The notes beneath the pieces were generated by a model. That model was not told where the DNA came from, did no database searches, and was given only the letters and a program-made list of their open reading frames with translations. 64,000 nt of DNA, taken from assembly GCF_003369915.1 (NCBI RefSeq), contig NC_046675.1, forward strand, positions 5,084,001 to 5,148,000, given 5' to 3'. A program made the translations under genes and the position numbers. This DNA comes from Drosophila miranda (Eukaryota > Arthropoda > Insecta > Diptera > Drosophilidae). This document shows, one piece after another, positions 9,205 to 24,200 of the stretch. Every line of letters begins with the position of its first letter. The stretch's first letter is position 1.

Positions 9205-12200
9205 CTAGAGAAGGTTGGTTAGTGTCAAGGATGACTGACTGACTGAACAAATCACTTACCCGCATCGGTGGCACAGATGCTGAACTGATTCTGCTTGCCA
9301 ATGTAGGCCCTGTTCAGGCCCATGCCCTTGGGCACCACCTTGCTGGCATCGGACTTGAAGTTGGGCAGATGGACGCCGGTGTTCTTGCCACCCTTGGCCA
9401 CCTTCTGCACAGTCTCGAGGATGACGGTCGACGTCTCCTGGGCACCCTCATCGGCCAGCTTATCGCCAACGGCATCCACCTTGAATGGCGATCCAACAAT
9501 ATGCACGTTGTTGTATTTGACCGTGATGTAGTGCTCGCCGGGCAGCAGGGGAGTGTAGCGGACCTTGTAGCCCTCCTCGACCTCTGTGCAGTCCATGGCC
9601 ACCTTGGAGGGGCCATCGATGGAGACGTGGAGCGTGCCAACGCCGGCGTTGCAGGTGTTGATGATGAAATCGGCCTTGTGTCCAGTCTTGACCTCTTCCA
9701 GGCCGTTGCCGGTGGCATGGACAGCTGCTGGGTCAGCCACATTCTTGCCGACCTTGATTCTGAAGGGGGAGTCGGGTATGTGGACGCCGTTGAACTTGAC
9801 GTGGATGGCATGGATACCGTTCTCGCGTGGATAAAAGCGCACCGAGGTCATCTCGCTGTCGATAGCCTGGATGAAGCAATCGTCGTCGGTGCCGGATGGC
9901 GCCACAATTCTGGCATCCAGATCGCCCTTGGCTCCGTTCTTGCGTACCATAAACTGGTAAGGGGCATCCGCTTGGATGTTACCCTGCGGGAACTGCTGCA
10001 CCTCGAGCTTGTGGGCATCCCCCGCATCCGGAGAGACGTACACCTTGAAGGGTGAGTCGGGTATGTGGCGATCGTTGAACTTAAGCCCAACGCGGTACTC
10101 TCCCGGCTCGGTGACCTTGTACGAGACATCGCAGCTGCCGTCCTTGCGATCCTTGAACTCGATGTCTGCCTTGCTGGGACCCTCCACGGAGATGGCCAGA
10201 GAGCCACCGCCCGCCTCGCGGGTCCACACATTGAACTCGGCTGCCTCCCCGACGACGCCGCGCTCCAGGCCGGAGCCTCCGGCCTTCACCAAATGGCTGC
10301 CGGAGTCGCGCAGGGGACCGACAGTGAACTGGAAGGGGGAGCCGGGTATGTGCATCTCGGAGTAGCGCACCGAGACGGTGTGCACACCCAGCTCCTTGGG
10401 TACAAAGTGCACCGAGTAGAGGCCGTCCTCGATCTCCTGGATCTCGGCATCCTCGGTGACGTTGCTGGGCGAGGTGACGCAGGCGGCCAGATCGAACGAG
10501 GTGATGCCGGGCATCTTGAACGTCAGCTTGCACTGGCTGCCGATCTCCGTGATGGGCACGGCGTCGCGCTCCCGCTGGATCTTCTCCCGCTTCCGGTTGC
10601 TGCCCTCGCCGGCCACCTTGACGGTGAAGGGTGATCCCTCCACGTGATGATCGGCGAACTTCAGATTGACAATATAGTAGCCTGGCTCGGTGGGCTTGTA
10701 CGAGATATTTAGGGTGCCATCGTCCTTGTCCGTGCACTGGATCTCGGCCTTGCTGGGACCCTCGATCGAGACGGAGAGACCGCCGAAGCCGGCGTTGCGG
10801 GTGTCCACCGAGAAGATATTGTCCGCGTGCGTTTGGCCCTCCTTGAGCCCGGCTCCGCTCACCTTGACCTTCTTGGCGTCTCCCACCTCGCGCTCACAGA
10901 CAGTGACCTTGAAGGGCGAGTTGCTGATGTGCTTGCCCAGGCGCTTCACCGAGACCAAATGCTCGCCGGTCTCGCGGGGCGTGAACGAAATGCCAATGTT
11001 GCCGGTGGGCATGCGCTTGAGGAAGCACGGCTCCTCTAGGCCGCTGGGCGCCTGTATGGAGGCGTTCAGGGCGCGCAGATCATCGTCGGTGATGTCGCCG
11101 GGCATGGTCACCTCTGAGCAAGAGCCCACCGAGATCTGGTTGCGCTTGCGACCCTCGCCGGTGATCTTGGCAAAGTACGGGGATCCCTTGATATGCCTGT
11201 CGCCGAAGCGAACCGACACCTGGTACTCGCCCGGCGCTGTGGGCAGGTATTGCACCGATACAGTGCCGTCTTTGTTGTCATGGTAGTTGATCTGCAAAAT
11301 AGAATCCACTCAATATAGCCTCTATCTCTATATAGCCATCGCACAAGGATCGCGAACTTACAACTGCCTTGCTGGGTCCCTCGACGGCCATGGTCAGGCC
11401 ACCGGCGCTGGCTCCCTTGGTCGAGATGGTGAAGTTGGCGGGTTCGCCAGTGATGCCGTGGGTCAGGCCCGGTCCGTAGGCCGTCACATAGCCAGAGGTG
11501 ATCGAATCGACGTGGAATTTGAAGGGAGAACCTGTCGGAATCCCCAGACATCAGCAAATGCACATTCATGTGTCATCGATTCTCTTACCTTGGACGGGTT
11601 CTCCATTGTATTTGACGATCAGCTCGTGGGAGCCCTCTTCGCGGGGGTCGTACTTCACCGAGACGGTTCCATCACGGTTGTCCTGGATAACGGGTTTGTC
11701 TACCTTACCGCTTGGCATTTTGACTTCAGCTGCAAGTAGAAGGCACACGGATGATCAGCAATTGCTCACTGGAAAAGTACAGTGCACACCCCCAGGGACT
11801 ATGCAAACACCCTCTATTTGGATGTGTTTATAAACGCAAAATGATGTCACCGAAAACAGATAGTAGCTCTTCGGATGGTATTCTGCGTGGGCGTTGGAAG
11901 AAATCATAATTTCGTTTTTATGTTCTAATTTGCGTGCCATTTTTTATTCCACAGAATCTATTTTTGATCTCCACACCACATACAGAACACACACAGAACA
12001 CAGATCTAAAGATCGAAGATGTCGCACGGAAAAGTAAATTAATTGCACCAAATGTTTCTGCCAAAGATTCCAAAGATTTTGAAAAGTTTTTTGGTCGAAC
12101 AGGATCGTATAACTAATAAATTCTTTCGTATTTTTATATCGAATATATTTCATTCAATTAACACATACTTTATCGCCCACGAATGTATTGCCTATTGGGT

Positions 12201-15200
12201 TTTTTTATTGGGTGATGGCTGAGTATCCTTTTGCGAATATCCTTGGTGTTTTGGGGCAACCCGTGGTAAAAATTCACTTCTCCACTGAACGAATGCTTTG
12301 CATCGACTGAGGGGCCAGTAATCTTGTGGCTTTCCAAAGAAATTTCCCACAACGCCTACAATTGCTTTTATACTTTCCCACGCCGTCAGGCGCGCTGAGC
12401 GACAACAACATCGTTCCCGAATCTCTTGGAGGTCAAATATAGGACACACACTTTACGCTTTCCCATCGGTTCTATATACAGACATAGTTGGGCTTCACAT
12501 ATGTAGGTGGATCTCCGCTCCCTCTTCCTGTATATGCCACACAAAATGCATAAAGCTATACTATTTATGTGTCCAATATCTGGCCACATATGCTGGAGAC
12601 ATACCTAATGGAGCACGTGCCCAAAAATTCGATTTAAATTTGGATCTTTTTATAAAAACTCGGGCTGAGTATTTATAGGATATGCAGCAGGGAATATTCA
12701 TATACACAGCATTCCCATGAGTTTTTCCGTCTGTCAAAACATCATCTCTTATATAGAACAATGGGCGGGTATTGGATGAAGATGTTGACAGGAAATTCAA
12801 CTAATTTCCCACGGAGGGATAAACAAAATAAATGAAGACACACTAGTGGATGGTATAGAATCATCTGAATCATCCTAACCTGCTCTTTAGAAACGCGTAT
12901 CTATTTATTAGCAAATAATTTATGTCGAAAGTATTCAATTTTTAGTTAATTATAGACAGACATGTCATATGCTTGCCAGTTCATAAGATCATTAGCATAA
13001 ATTTGAAATTTATTAAAAGGACATTTAATTTTCGGAAAATACGATGACAAAATCATCATAAATATATTATGCTAGGCCTTCCAATTCCCACTTGCCACTT
13101 TTGTATAAGCTAAACTGCCCTGATCTGATCCATCCAGAATTAATGATTATACTCGCACATATGTACATATCTTCGGCTAGCCGCCACATGCCACACATGA
13201 CGAGTAGGACGGCGACGAGTCCAAACAAAACAAAGGCGGTAGTAAACAGAGATAAATCAGAGGAGCGTGTCGCGTGCCCAGTCCAATATTTAGGCCAAGA
13301 TACTTTTCAAAATAAACTTATCAACGGGGAAAACAAGCATAACGAGGGGGAACGTTGTGAGTTGCTGCGGACACCGCAACTCTACGGTTATACCCGATAC
13401 TAAGTCAGTATGGCTCTCCTCCGGCAGACGCCGCTAATATTAAACGACACGACAAAGAGTGCGTGCGAGAGAGACAGAAAATCAGTCTGAGCGTGACGTC
13501 GGGCGCTGCGTAGCCACTGCAAATTGATTTGTTCCTATTGGCTATAAAAATGATCTGATCTGATCCAGATTCAGCAATCTGATAGATATGGTCATTATCT
13601 ATGTTTCTCCTTTTTTAGTTTTCTCGAATGTGCAATATTGTGGATGCAACAGATTTTCGTCCTTTTGTGTGGGCGGAAGGAGGCGGGGCGAAGTTTTGAA
13701 ATAGACTTGTAACAGTGACACATTATAGAAGTCTGGATACAAAATGTCGTTGCTCTAGCTCTTATAGTCTCTGAGCACTAGGCGCTCATAGGGACGAACT
13801 GACGGGCAGACGAACAGAGTATCTGGTATAAAAATCCAGAATTCTCGCTTTCCACAATTCACAAATTTTTCCTGCATTTGGTCTTAAAAAAAAGGCAAAA
13901 AATGCGCAATCGGCAACTCAGAACGTTCCCCCTAGTTTTTTTTCTTGATCTAGAGTGCCTGGGGATTAAATGTCAAAGTTAACAATATTTTGTGATCGGA
14001 CTTTCGTCATTATTATCGTCAGACTTTTGTGTAAATGAGCATACAGTACGGGTCTAAGAAAAAAAGTATTACTTCGTCTTCGTCCAATATTTTACTCAAA
14101 TCTGCGTAAGTGAGCGAAGCGAGTTCGCCGGCAATTGGAGTACGAGAAAAGTGATTGTGCAAGGGTAAGTGCAAAAAAAATGTAGATTTATATTAAAACG
14201 AGGGGGAACGTTGTGAGTTGCTGCGGACACCGCAACTCTACGGTTATACCCGATACTAAGTCAGTATGGCTCTCCTCCGGCAGACGCCGCTAATAAAGAG
14301 TGCGTGCGAGAGAGACAGAAAATCAGTCTGAGCGTGACGTCGGGCGCTGCGTAGCCACTGCAAATTGATTTGTTCCTATTGGCTATAAAAATGATCTGAT
14401 CTGATCCAGATTCAGCAATCTGATAGATATGGTCATTATCTATGATTCTGCGTTTTTAGTTTTCTCGAATGTGCAATATTGTGAATGCAACAGATTTTCG
14501 TCCTTTGTATGGGCGGAAGGGGGTGGGGCGAAATTTTGAGGTACACGTTTTATAGTAAGATCGAACAGGAGTGCGGATACCAAATTTGGTTACTCTAGCC
14601 TCAATAGTCTCTGAGATTTTTGAATATCCCCAGATTTTCGTCCTTTGCGGGGGCGGAAGGGGGTGTGGCGAAATTTTGAAACAAACTCGTCTCGGTCCGA
14701 TATATTAGGAGTGTGGATACCAAATTTGGTTGCTCTAGCTTTTATAGTCTCTGAGATCTAGGAGCTAATGTTTTACTCTAAGCAAAGCCGCCTATGCTAC
14801 GTGTGTGTTAGAGAGAGACAGGGCGAGAAAAAATTAAATTGTTTTCTTGATGCTGGCTATAATAATAATACGATCCAATTCAGATTCTGCAGTCTTAAAG
14901 ATATGGTCATTCTCTACAATTCTACGTTTTTGGTTTTCTCATATCTTTAAAATTGTGGATGCCACAGATTTTCGTCCTTTGTGGGGGCGGAAGTGGGCGG
15001 GGCGAAGTTTTGAAATATTTTTGTAGCAGTGACATATCACAGAAGTCTGGATCCAAAACATCGTTGCTCTAGCTCTTATAGTCTTTGAACACTAGGCGCT
15101 GAAGGGGACGGACAGACGGACAGACGGACGGACGGACAGACAGACAGGGCTCAATCGACTCGGCTATTGATGCTGATCAAGAATATATATACTTTATGGG

Positions 15201-18200
15201 GTCGGAAACGATTCCTTCTGGACGTTACACACATCCACTTTTACCACAAATCTAATATACCCCAATACTCATTTTGAGTATCGGGTATAAAAACCCCCAA
15301 ACAATGGGGGCCTGCCAGCAGAGAATTCCTACAACCGCGCCTCTGAAATGAATGATGGCAAAATATATAGCCAACTTATGCGCTGACAAAAGGCAGGCAT
15401 ACTATTTAATAAAGAATTTAAGGGGTAAATAATTTACATTATTAGAGATGATCTTTCATCTTTTGTGGCCCAGATACGAGTCCTCTAATGCACCCTACAC
15501 CTTCTATAAAACCATTATTCACTTCATAAACGAACCAACAGCCGGTTTCAGCTGTTCGAATTCTTGACTTTAATGACATGTAAAATTCTAAAAAGCAACT
15601 CGAACAACATGTTCTAATAGAATTTCTTGAAAATTAACGATAAAATATTGTGTCGAGTGCGGGCATTTGATGGAAGCCAGAGAGAAGAGAACTCTTCATA
15701 AAAAATGCGCAAAAAATTGAACGAATTAAAAAGTGGCTGCCAAGAACACTATGTCCACAGTTCTCTGGGTGTTTGTGTGTGTATATCCTCTTGAAAAAAA
15801 TAAAATTTGGATTATTTATGTTTGAACATTTGCTGCTGTCCGTCGGTCTCCGATCTCCGACCTCCTGCTTCTCCCCTTTCGGGCCAATATCACCTGCCAG
15901 CGCCGCCCATTGAAGCATGAGAAATGACTGGGACGCAGACGGGGACGCAGACGGAGACAGAGATGAGGGGGGCAGGCATCTTTGGCATCTAATGGACGCT
16001 GGCAATACAAATGAAAGATTTAATGACTCTCAGGCCGCTCTGGGCAGGCCCAGACATGCGAAGGGTCTAGCGGGAGTGGATACTCGCAGAAGTGTGATTT
16101 CGATATCTCAACAAAACTTTGCCATTTGCGAAAAGTGAAAGAAAAATACAAATTTATACACTAGTCAGCATAGAAGAGGAAGGAAATAGTGCATCGTTTA
16201 GTAAATCCTTTTATTATTCCAAAGACAATAGATATACCTCTAGAGCCACTTTCAAAAGCCATGTATGGTTGGGCGTTACTCATCTTACTATTTATATTGC
16301 CTGTGAATGTACCATAGAAAGATTATAAACGAGGGGGAACGTTGTGAGTTGCTGCGGAGACCGCAACTCTACAGTTATACCCGATACTAAGTCAGTATGG
16401 CTCTCCTCCGGCAGACGCCGCTAATATTAAACGACACGACAAGGAGTGCGTGCGAGAGAGACAGAAAATCAGTCTGAGCGTGACGTCGGGCGCTGCGTAG
16501 CCAGTGCAAATTGATTTGTTCCTTTTGGCTATAAAAATGATCTGATCTGATCCAGATTCAGCAATCTGATAGATATGGTCATTATCTATGATTCTGCGTT
16601 TTTAGTTTTCTCGAATGTGCAATATTGTGGATGCAACAGATTTTCGTCCTTTGCGGGGGCGGAAGGGGGTGTTTCGAAATTTGGACAGGAAACGGTCAAG
16701 GTCGGATATCACAGGAGTGTGGATACCAAATTTGGTTGCTCTGGCTCTTATAGGTTCTGAGATCCTTGAACTCATATTTTGCAATTGACAAAACCGACCA
16801 TGAAACCTGTGTGTTAGAGAGAGACAGAGCGAGAAAGAATGAAATTGTTTTCTTGATTCTGGCTATAATAATTATACGATCTGGTTCAGATTTTGCACTC
16901 TAGAAGATATAGTCATCCTCTACGATTCTGCGTTTTTGGTTTTATCGTATCTTTAAAAATGTGGATGCCACAGATTTTCGTCCTTTGTGGGGGCGGAGGT
17001 GGGCGGGGCGAAGTTTTGAAATATTTTTGTAGCAGTGACATATCACAGAAGTCTGGATCCAAAACATCGTTGCTCTAGATCTTATAGTCTTTGAGCACTA
17101 GGCGCTGAAGGGGACGGACGGACGGACGGACGGACGGACAGACGGACAGACGGACGGACGGACGGACGGACGGAAGGACGGACGGACAGACGGACAGACA
17201 GACAGGGCTCAATCGACTCGGCTATTGATGCTGATCAAGAATATATATACTTTATGGGGTCGGAAACGATTCCTTCTGGACGTTACACACATCCACTTTT
17301 ACCACAAATCTAATATACCCCAATACTCATTTTGAGTATCGGGTATAAAAATCCTCTGTACTAGTAACTGGGAACCTACTTTCAATAGACAGTGTTGCAT
17401 TGCCTATGTGCAATATACGGATATATACCTCAATATATATATTGAGGTTAAAAGTGAAGTCAAGTGAAGAAGAACATGATCTTTGAGTGAATACAAAAGC
17501 TATATAAATCTTCAGAGAGTACATATCTATGTCTTTATCCGGCTATAAGAACTATCGTCCTTTCTCTTGAGGTCCGCCTGACAAATGTCTCCACCAAAGT
17601 ATCTTTCCCTTTGTACTGTACCCTTAAAGTTGAGTAAATCAAAAACCTCTATTAATTTGAACGATGCACGAGTATATCCCCTGTTGGACAGTGTATGCTA
17701 TCATAGTGGCGCATACGAGTAGAACGGCAACCATTGAGAAATCGCATGTGCGAGAGCCAAACGAATTTTACGCTTTGTTGCACTTTCTGATAATAAATCA
17801 TAGAAAATAATTTGCAGACAAATGGCTTGTATTGCCTTGGGTTGGGTGCCTAGATGGGGACACATACACACAGGCATACAGTCGGGGGACTTTTGGGTAA
17901 TAATTCAAATTTCTTTGCACTGGCAACCGGACGGCGCTCCGTTCATGTGGGGCCTGGCTGCGTGGCGCTTGATTTCAATTGAATTGAAAATCTGAATGCG
18001 AATTTGGTGTCAGTTTTGTCATTAACACAAATGAAACATTCTTTGGGCTTTAGTCAGGATTGCACGGCATGTGTGACATTATGGCATTATGGACGTCATT
18101 TCGCTTGGCAAACTATCAAGAATAAAAGGTCTCTCTCGGCGCTTCCAGATTGTGATTAAGATTGAAGCTCTGCTGAACATCAATGTCCACACAGAGTATC

Positions 18201-21200
18201 GCTAAGGTAATTGTTGTCTTTTGTCTGTCCGGGGGATTTACCTTGATGTGTTATAATTGAAAACGATGATTTGAAATTCAATGGCAAAAAATCACAACCA
18301 TTTATGCCCTCGTTCTGCGGTATGCTCGTCTCATTGAAATACACGTGTATCCGTTCCGGATGATCGAACTCGGAGACGGTCACTTTGTAGTATTGCGGTC
18401 GGAAGAAGTAGGAGTGGTCTGCCCAGGTGGCTAGCGGCGCTGCTGCTTTCTCCGACAACCAACTGAAGTGCATTTTTCCGTAATTCGATTAATTTTTTCA
18501 GAGTTTCAATTGGGAAAACACACACAAAATCGACAATCGATAATCGCACGCACGTTCGATGTTTTATATTGAAATAAAGACACTTAAAATTTAGAACAAT
18601 TTAATTTAACAACGAAAGAACTGCTTGTTTTTACACTGGTACATTCGGGTCTAGGTCCAGTAGCAAGGATATGCCTCAATAATCGAAGCTCAAACTCAAC
18701 AAAAAGGAATCAATGTGGCACAGTGTCACAGTGTCGTCACTCTGTGCCACAGCCATGTCCTTGCTGACCAGAACCGGAACCAGAACCAGAACAGAGGACT
18801 CTCAAGATGGGAATTTCAAATGGTACAGATCGGACACTCACACTTTTGGCAAAACGAACTAGGAATTGGTTATATAATTGTTAAATATTGTAAAATCTTA
18901 ATGGCTCTCTGTAAATGTCTTTTGGCTGAATGTCCTGCACTGGCCGGGATAGACAGAGAGAGTGAGAGTGAGCAGAGAGGAGGGTCCTTAACCGGTAGTA
19001 ATCGATTGCAATGCACTTGAATTATTCTTGCTTAATTATTTGATTTTTTTTTGTATGTCATTTGGTTGCGAACGTTTTATTTTGTTAATTGCGAGCGACG
19101 GTTTCTAGGTCCACGCGTCTCCACGTCCCGATTTCGAGTGAGCATCGACAGTTCCAAATCGAAATTAAGGCCAAAATATAAAATCACATCGGCTCCTACC
19201 CACAAAGATGCGTCTGCTGCTGTGGGCCAGAAGCAGCGCAGCAGCAGCAGCACACATACACTCTCAGACACAGTGGTGGATTCTCGAAAGTATGGCCGCC
19301 ATCATAAGGCTAGCCCCGAGCCAATGAACGGCATATAAAAGATAAAAAGATTGAAAATTGGAAATATTTGCTGTGCGGACCGAATCTATGATTCCCCGCC
19401 AAGAGGGTGTCACTGTGTGAGTGGGTCTCTGGTATGTATGCATATAATTTCTATATACTGGCAATAACATAAACCTCATATTGGTATTGGTATGAGATTC
19501 AAACAGTTGCCATTTCGAATTTTTCGAACAACGAAAGGTGCAAATCGGACTTCGGGTCGAAAGCATATTACACATAGATTGAGATTCTGAGATTCTTCGG
19601 CGGGGAGATTGAGATTCCATGTGTGCGTAGAATGATCGTCAGGGCAGTCACAAATTTATTACTTATTGCAGCAAAAATGACAGAGAATTTATTAATATTT
19701 TACCATTAAAGAGACGGCGAAAATGTTTAAAAATAAAATGAACAAACATATAGATAATTCTATATTTTATTTTATTGGCGTGAAAGCACAGATATTCGAC
19801 CATAAAACCGATAGAACACAAATACAGTCTGCGCTGGTATGCCAAAAATGTGTTAATCATTTCGCTTCTACATACTATATCTATATCTGTATTATGTCAT
19901 TTTAATCGATGTCCCCAGAGTTGCTAGGTTGGAAAAAATTGTGTCCACAACGCGCTTTTTCCCCCAAAAATGTACTTATGCAATGAATTCTGGCAATTGG
20001 AAATCAATTTGCTGCCATTGAGATTGTGAATCGTGTGCCCCAATGGATGCGACACCACTCTCAAGCAATCGAATGGGATCTGGGATCTGGGATCTCTTCT
20101 ATGAATCACACAGATCGATCGATTCATGACAAATCCAAATGTACATGAGAAAATGCAAATATTTAAGTGGAAATTAATTTTGTTTTTGATAGGCAAGCAA
20201 AAGGCCTCTAGCTTTTCTACAAGCACAAAGACAGCGCTCCTAAGGTAATAATAATTCTCTGAAAACTAAGAGTTATCTGTTGAGAGCTCTCAGGGGAAGA
20301 CCTACAACCTGGGATTGGTGCCAGACGTATAAATGAGTCTATTGCTTAGCATTAATATAGATATTATGTGTCGTAAAGAAGATTATAATCTTAAAGGTGA
20401 ATCCTAACCTTGCGGGATGGTTCACAGTCATGAATTATATTTATATTGGATTAGGAAGTATTCTTTTTGTTAAGCCTTTATAATAGCTGTGCCCAAATGA
20501 AGATCTTCTATTAAAAAATTACCGTAAAGGATTTAGTTCGAATGGATATTTTTAATAGGATTAAATATGAACTACTATGAACCTCTTCAACAAAAACTTC
20601 CAACCTTCTCTAGCATCTCGAAATACGACTCCATACAAATCCACTAACATATTGTGGTTTTGTTTATAGCTGGCCATTATTAAATATAGTTTGTGCCCCT
20701 CTCGTTTGACGGGGCAATGAAAAATCAATGCAACAAATGCGCAACAAATCTATGTCGTTTGGCCAAAACGAATCATTTACAATAAACCATCTTCAAAGCA
20801 AATGGAGCGCGACACCGAACCAAAACCAAGACCAAAGCCACACCGCAACGCATCGCAGTGCAGCGCCACAGCTCCTCCCACAGCTACCAGTATGCTGGGC
20901 GGACACTTGACTCAGATCCATTGAGAAGATCATAGATCCGAGTGCCACCAAATGAAACGTGGCGCGCCTTCTGATCTTAATGATGATGTCTCGGCTAGGC
21001 CAACAGGAGCCAGGTCTCTCCTCCGAGTGCCTCCGGGTCGTCCACTCGGCATAGCCATGCGACGAAAATGTTTGAATATTGCATGGAAGCGTGAAAAATC
21101 GAACAAATGTCTACGCTACTCAGTGCAGAGTATAAGCAGCAGAATGCTGTTCATTGATTTTGCAGCCAGAGAGTGGAAATCGCACATTAATCATTCGGGA

Positions 21201-24200
21201 AATGTTCATTAAATTGTGGTCGGACACTTTGCAACCCGTAAATCGCTCCTCAGCCCCAAACATGGCCAAATAAATTTAGGTAATTACAGGCCATACATAT
21301 ATGCATGTTAAATACCCAATTATTGTTCCACGAGTCACAAGTGTGCGGCCGCAGTCAATGAACGCCGCGGAATGGAAAACAAAAGAAAGCCCCGCCAAGA
21401 AATCAAGTGAAAATATCGCATGCACAAATTGCAGCCAAAATATGAGAGCGGGACCCCCCCAAAATGTCGCCACAGGCGCATTGTCTAATTAAGTTGTCGC
21501 CTGTCAACGTTTAGCCTGATAACCCGTCAGTCAGTCCGACAGTCAGTCAGTGAGCTAGCCGTCTCCGGCCCGACCCGTCATCAGTTCTGGCCTCTGTCCG
21601 GGGGGCGTTGCCACTTGTCCATTGTATCTCATCTAAATGCGGCGCCGACCCGAGCACAACATTTCGATGGAAAATGCACAGATATATTCTGGTATTTATG
21701 TATATTTCTTTTTTGTATATATACGACACCTTGGCTGGTCCCAAATATTTTGGTCTCACAATAGCCGTCCGCCCCTGTCATCATTCAGTTTTTTGGTGAG
21801 CTACATTTTGCAATTATTAGAGATATGAGCAGCCCGCTTTAATGGCGCATAAATGTTTTTTAGATTAAACAAATAAACTGCTTTACGAGTAGATTCTAGT
21901 TTAATTAAATACGTCGCCATGCTTGTGCGTTTCTAGTGCGCCTTTCACAAACAATTTACTTTTCTCACGATTTGATCTTGTTTCTGTTTTGTATTTTTAT
22001 ACGACTCTGCACCCCAGTCGACCCAAGTCTACAGTATTTTCTTTGTTATGTTTGGGGAGCTATGGGGACTGTACGCACCTGTGACGTTGCCGCCTGTTGT
22101 GGGTAGTGGCAATTTCTCAAAGGCAACACTTCGGTAGGAGGTCTCGGATTTTCCGTTGACAAGTTCGCTCTGCAAGGAATTTTTCAATAAATAATTATGT
22201 TGGAAAATATTTTTAAAAATATCCCTATTATTTCTTGAAATACTTTTCACCTTTTCGTTGTGTTTGAAATATTAGCAGTTGAAAAGCACAATTTAAAATT
22301 GTTTTAACTAGTTTAAATATAGCCTATCCGTGTTTAAATTTTAAAATATTTTCATTTATCAGAAAAGCAACAAACAAAAATTTCTACAATTTTGCTTAAA
22401 AAAATTGAATAAAAAACCTTAAAAATGCGAAAAACTAAGCTATGTTTTTAGATGTTTTTTTTTTTTAGTTTAAAATACAAACATAATTTTTTAAATGTAT
22501 TCGGTGGAAAAATAATTTTCAAAAATATATTCTCTATTCTAAATGTTCATTATTTTTGTTATTTTCATAAAAAAAGATTTTTGTATAATATTTTGAAAGT
22601 TACTGTATAGTACGTTTTTCCAATCCACTTACTTGAGTTGTTTTCTGAACCACTTTGGTTGTGTGCTCCTCGATATATTCGCTGTGCGAATATTCCTCGA
22701 TGCTTTCGACAGCCTGAGGTCAATGGAAATAAATTGGAAATTAGGAAGGCACAAAAATGTTTTACTGGGGAAAATCCAGAAAAAATAAAAGAACACACAC
22801 TCCCAGCCGAACAGTCGAGCAGTCGAACAGCCGAGAGTGGATTAGTTGGCACTCGGCTAGATCGGGGCTACTTGGAGAGCCCATCATACTGGCATACTTT
22901 GCACTTGTCTTGTGAAGAGATTTGAACAAATGTTGAGGAACTGCCGCGTCTGGTCTGCTTATTATTAATACTCGGGGCCACTGATTGATATAGGAAAACT
23001 TGAAGGTGTGAAACTATGGAACACAATACACTCCTGGCACTCAATGATTGGAGAGGAAGTGGAATTGATTGATGCGGACACGATTGTGCAAAAGAATTTC
23101 CACAATTGCAGCTGTTACATAAGCACTCAATAACGAATGCCAATACGTACATACATATTTATATACGAGTATGTACATATGGGTATTTGTATATCGAAAT
23201 CATTTCGTGCTGGCCTGGTATCCGTGGCCAAATCGGAAAAAGTCAAAGATACAAATCGCTATAAAATATTTGGGCTATTAATAAGAAAGTACGCCAATGC
23301 ACGGCCAATCAATAGACCAGCAAGGAAAATCGAATCGAATCGAATCGCCAGCGGGCGGCGACAGTTGTTCCTTCGTCTTCTGCGTATAGTATTTTCCTCT
23401 ATCCGCATAGTATCTACTCGTACGAGTATGTGGCACACACACACGCCTGTGGAATATCCCTAGATGCCCCCTAGAGACTGCAGCCACAATCAAATCGAAA
23501 TCTTTTGCACCGATTTCTGCACCTTCCAGTTGCCGCTGCGGAACGATCACACGTCGACGACGAATACAGGACAATCTCTGACTAACAATCGGTGGATCGG
23601 CTAGCTGGTGGCACTACTAGTGGCACCGCCCGTCTTGACTAGTCTCGTCTTCTTCTTGCCCCGTCTTTATGGCAGCAGAAATCAGCACAGTCCCACTTTG
23701 CGCCATTTTCATTATAATTTCGCTTTCTTATTTTAATTACTTGCGAATTTTGTGTGTTGGCCGCAGCACAAATTCATTTTCATATGCACTCGCCGTGCAA
23801 TACGGCGTGGCGTATACGTGATTTTGTTGCAACCTGCGGAAAGAACAGCCACACGGAACATGCTGAATCAGAATGGGTTGTCATCATGGCCCCTCCTCTA
23901 TAAACAACAGTGGCGTAGACGGAAGCGTGTTTGTTGGGGTAATTTCATGTGTCCAGTGTTGATGTTTTTCAATTTTCGGCTATACGCTATATCCTAAATA
24001 TTGGTTCCCAAAATGGTAGACTTGTGAAACCTTTTGGGAGCGGAGTGAAATGACAGATATTAGGAGATCCTTTCGTTCTTAAGCCTACCCATCCTTTATA
24101 AATATATGTATGGATGACATTTCCCTACGAGTATGTAATGGAGTCCAGTATTACTCTTTTTTTGAATGGCAAATGTTCCCCTCTTTGTCAATTCTCTGGC

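Larger units (their letters stand above)
11730..22078. other. Large cher intron, non-coding apart from repeats
   Basis: This 10.3-kb intron separates the hinge from the C-terminal half of cher. It holds DINE clusters at 13341-15293 and 16328-17350 and a possible nested ORF at 18242-18473. It would also contain any promoter for the short C-terminal filamin. The rest is AT-rich intronic DNA in which I recognise no gene or RNA. Confidence 0.6.

Noticed and set aside
9020..9301. Single exon for the cher C-terminus extending to 9301
   Set aside because: The filamin homology breaks at GNNIL; a 55-bp GT-AG intron at 9205-9259 restores [12 protein letters not shown].
9369..10634. Long plus-strand frames opposite cher exon 16 (and similar at 26578-27426)
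   Set aside because: Antisense shadows of filamin Ig repeats. The sense frame has clear homology and phases.
17112..17212. Regular GGAC repeats considered as a CRISPR-like array
   Set aside because: Simple tetranucleotide microsatellite without spacers, in an animal genome.
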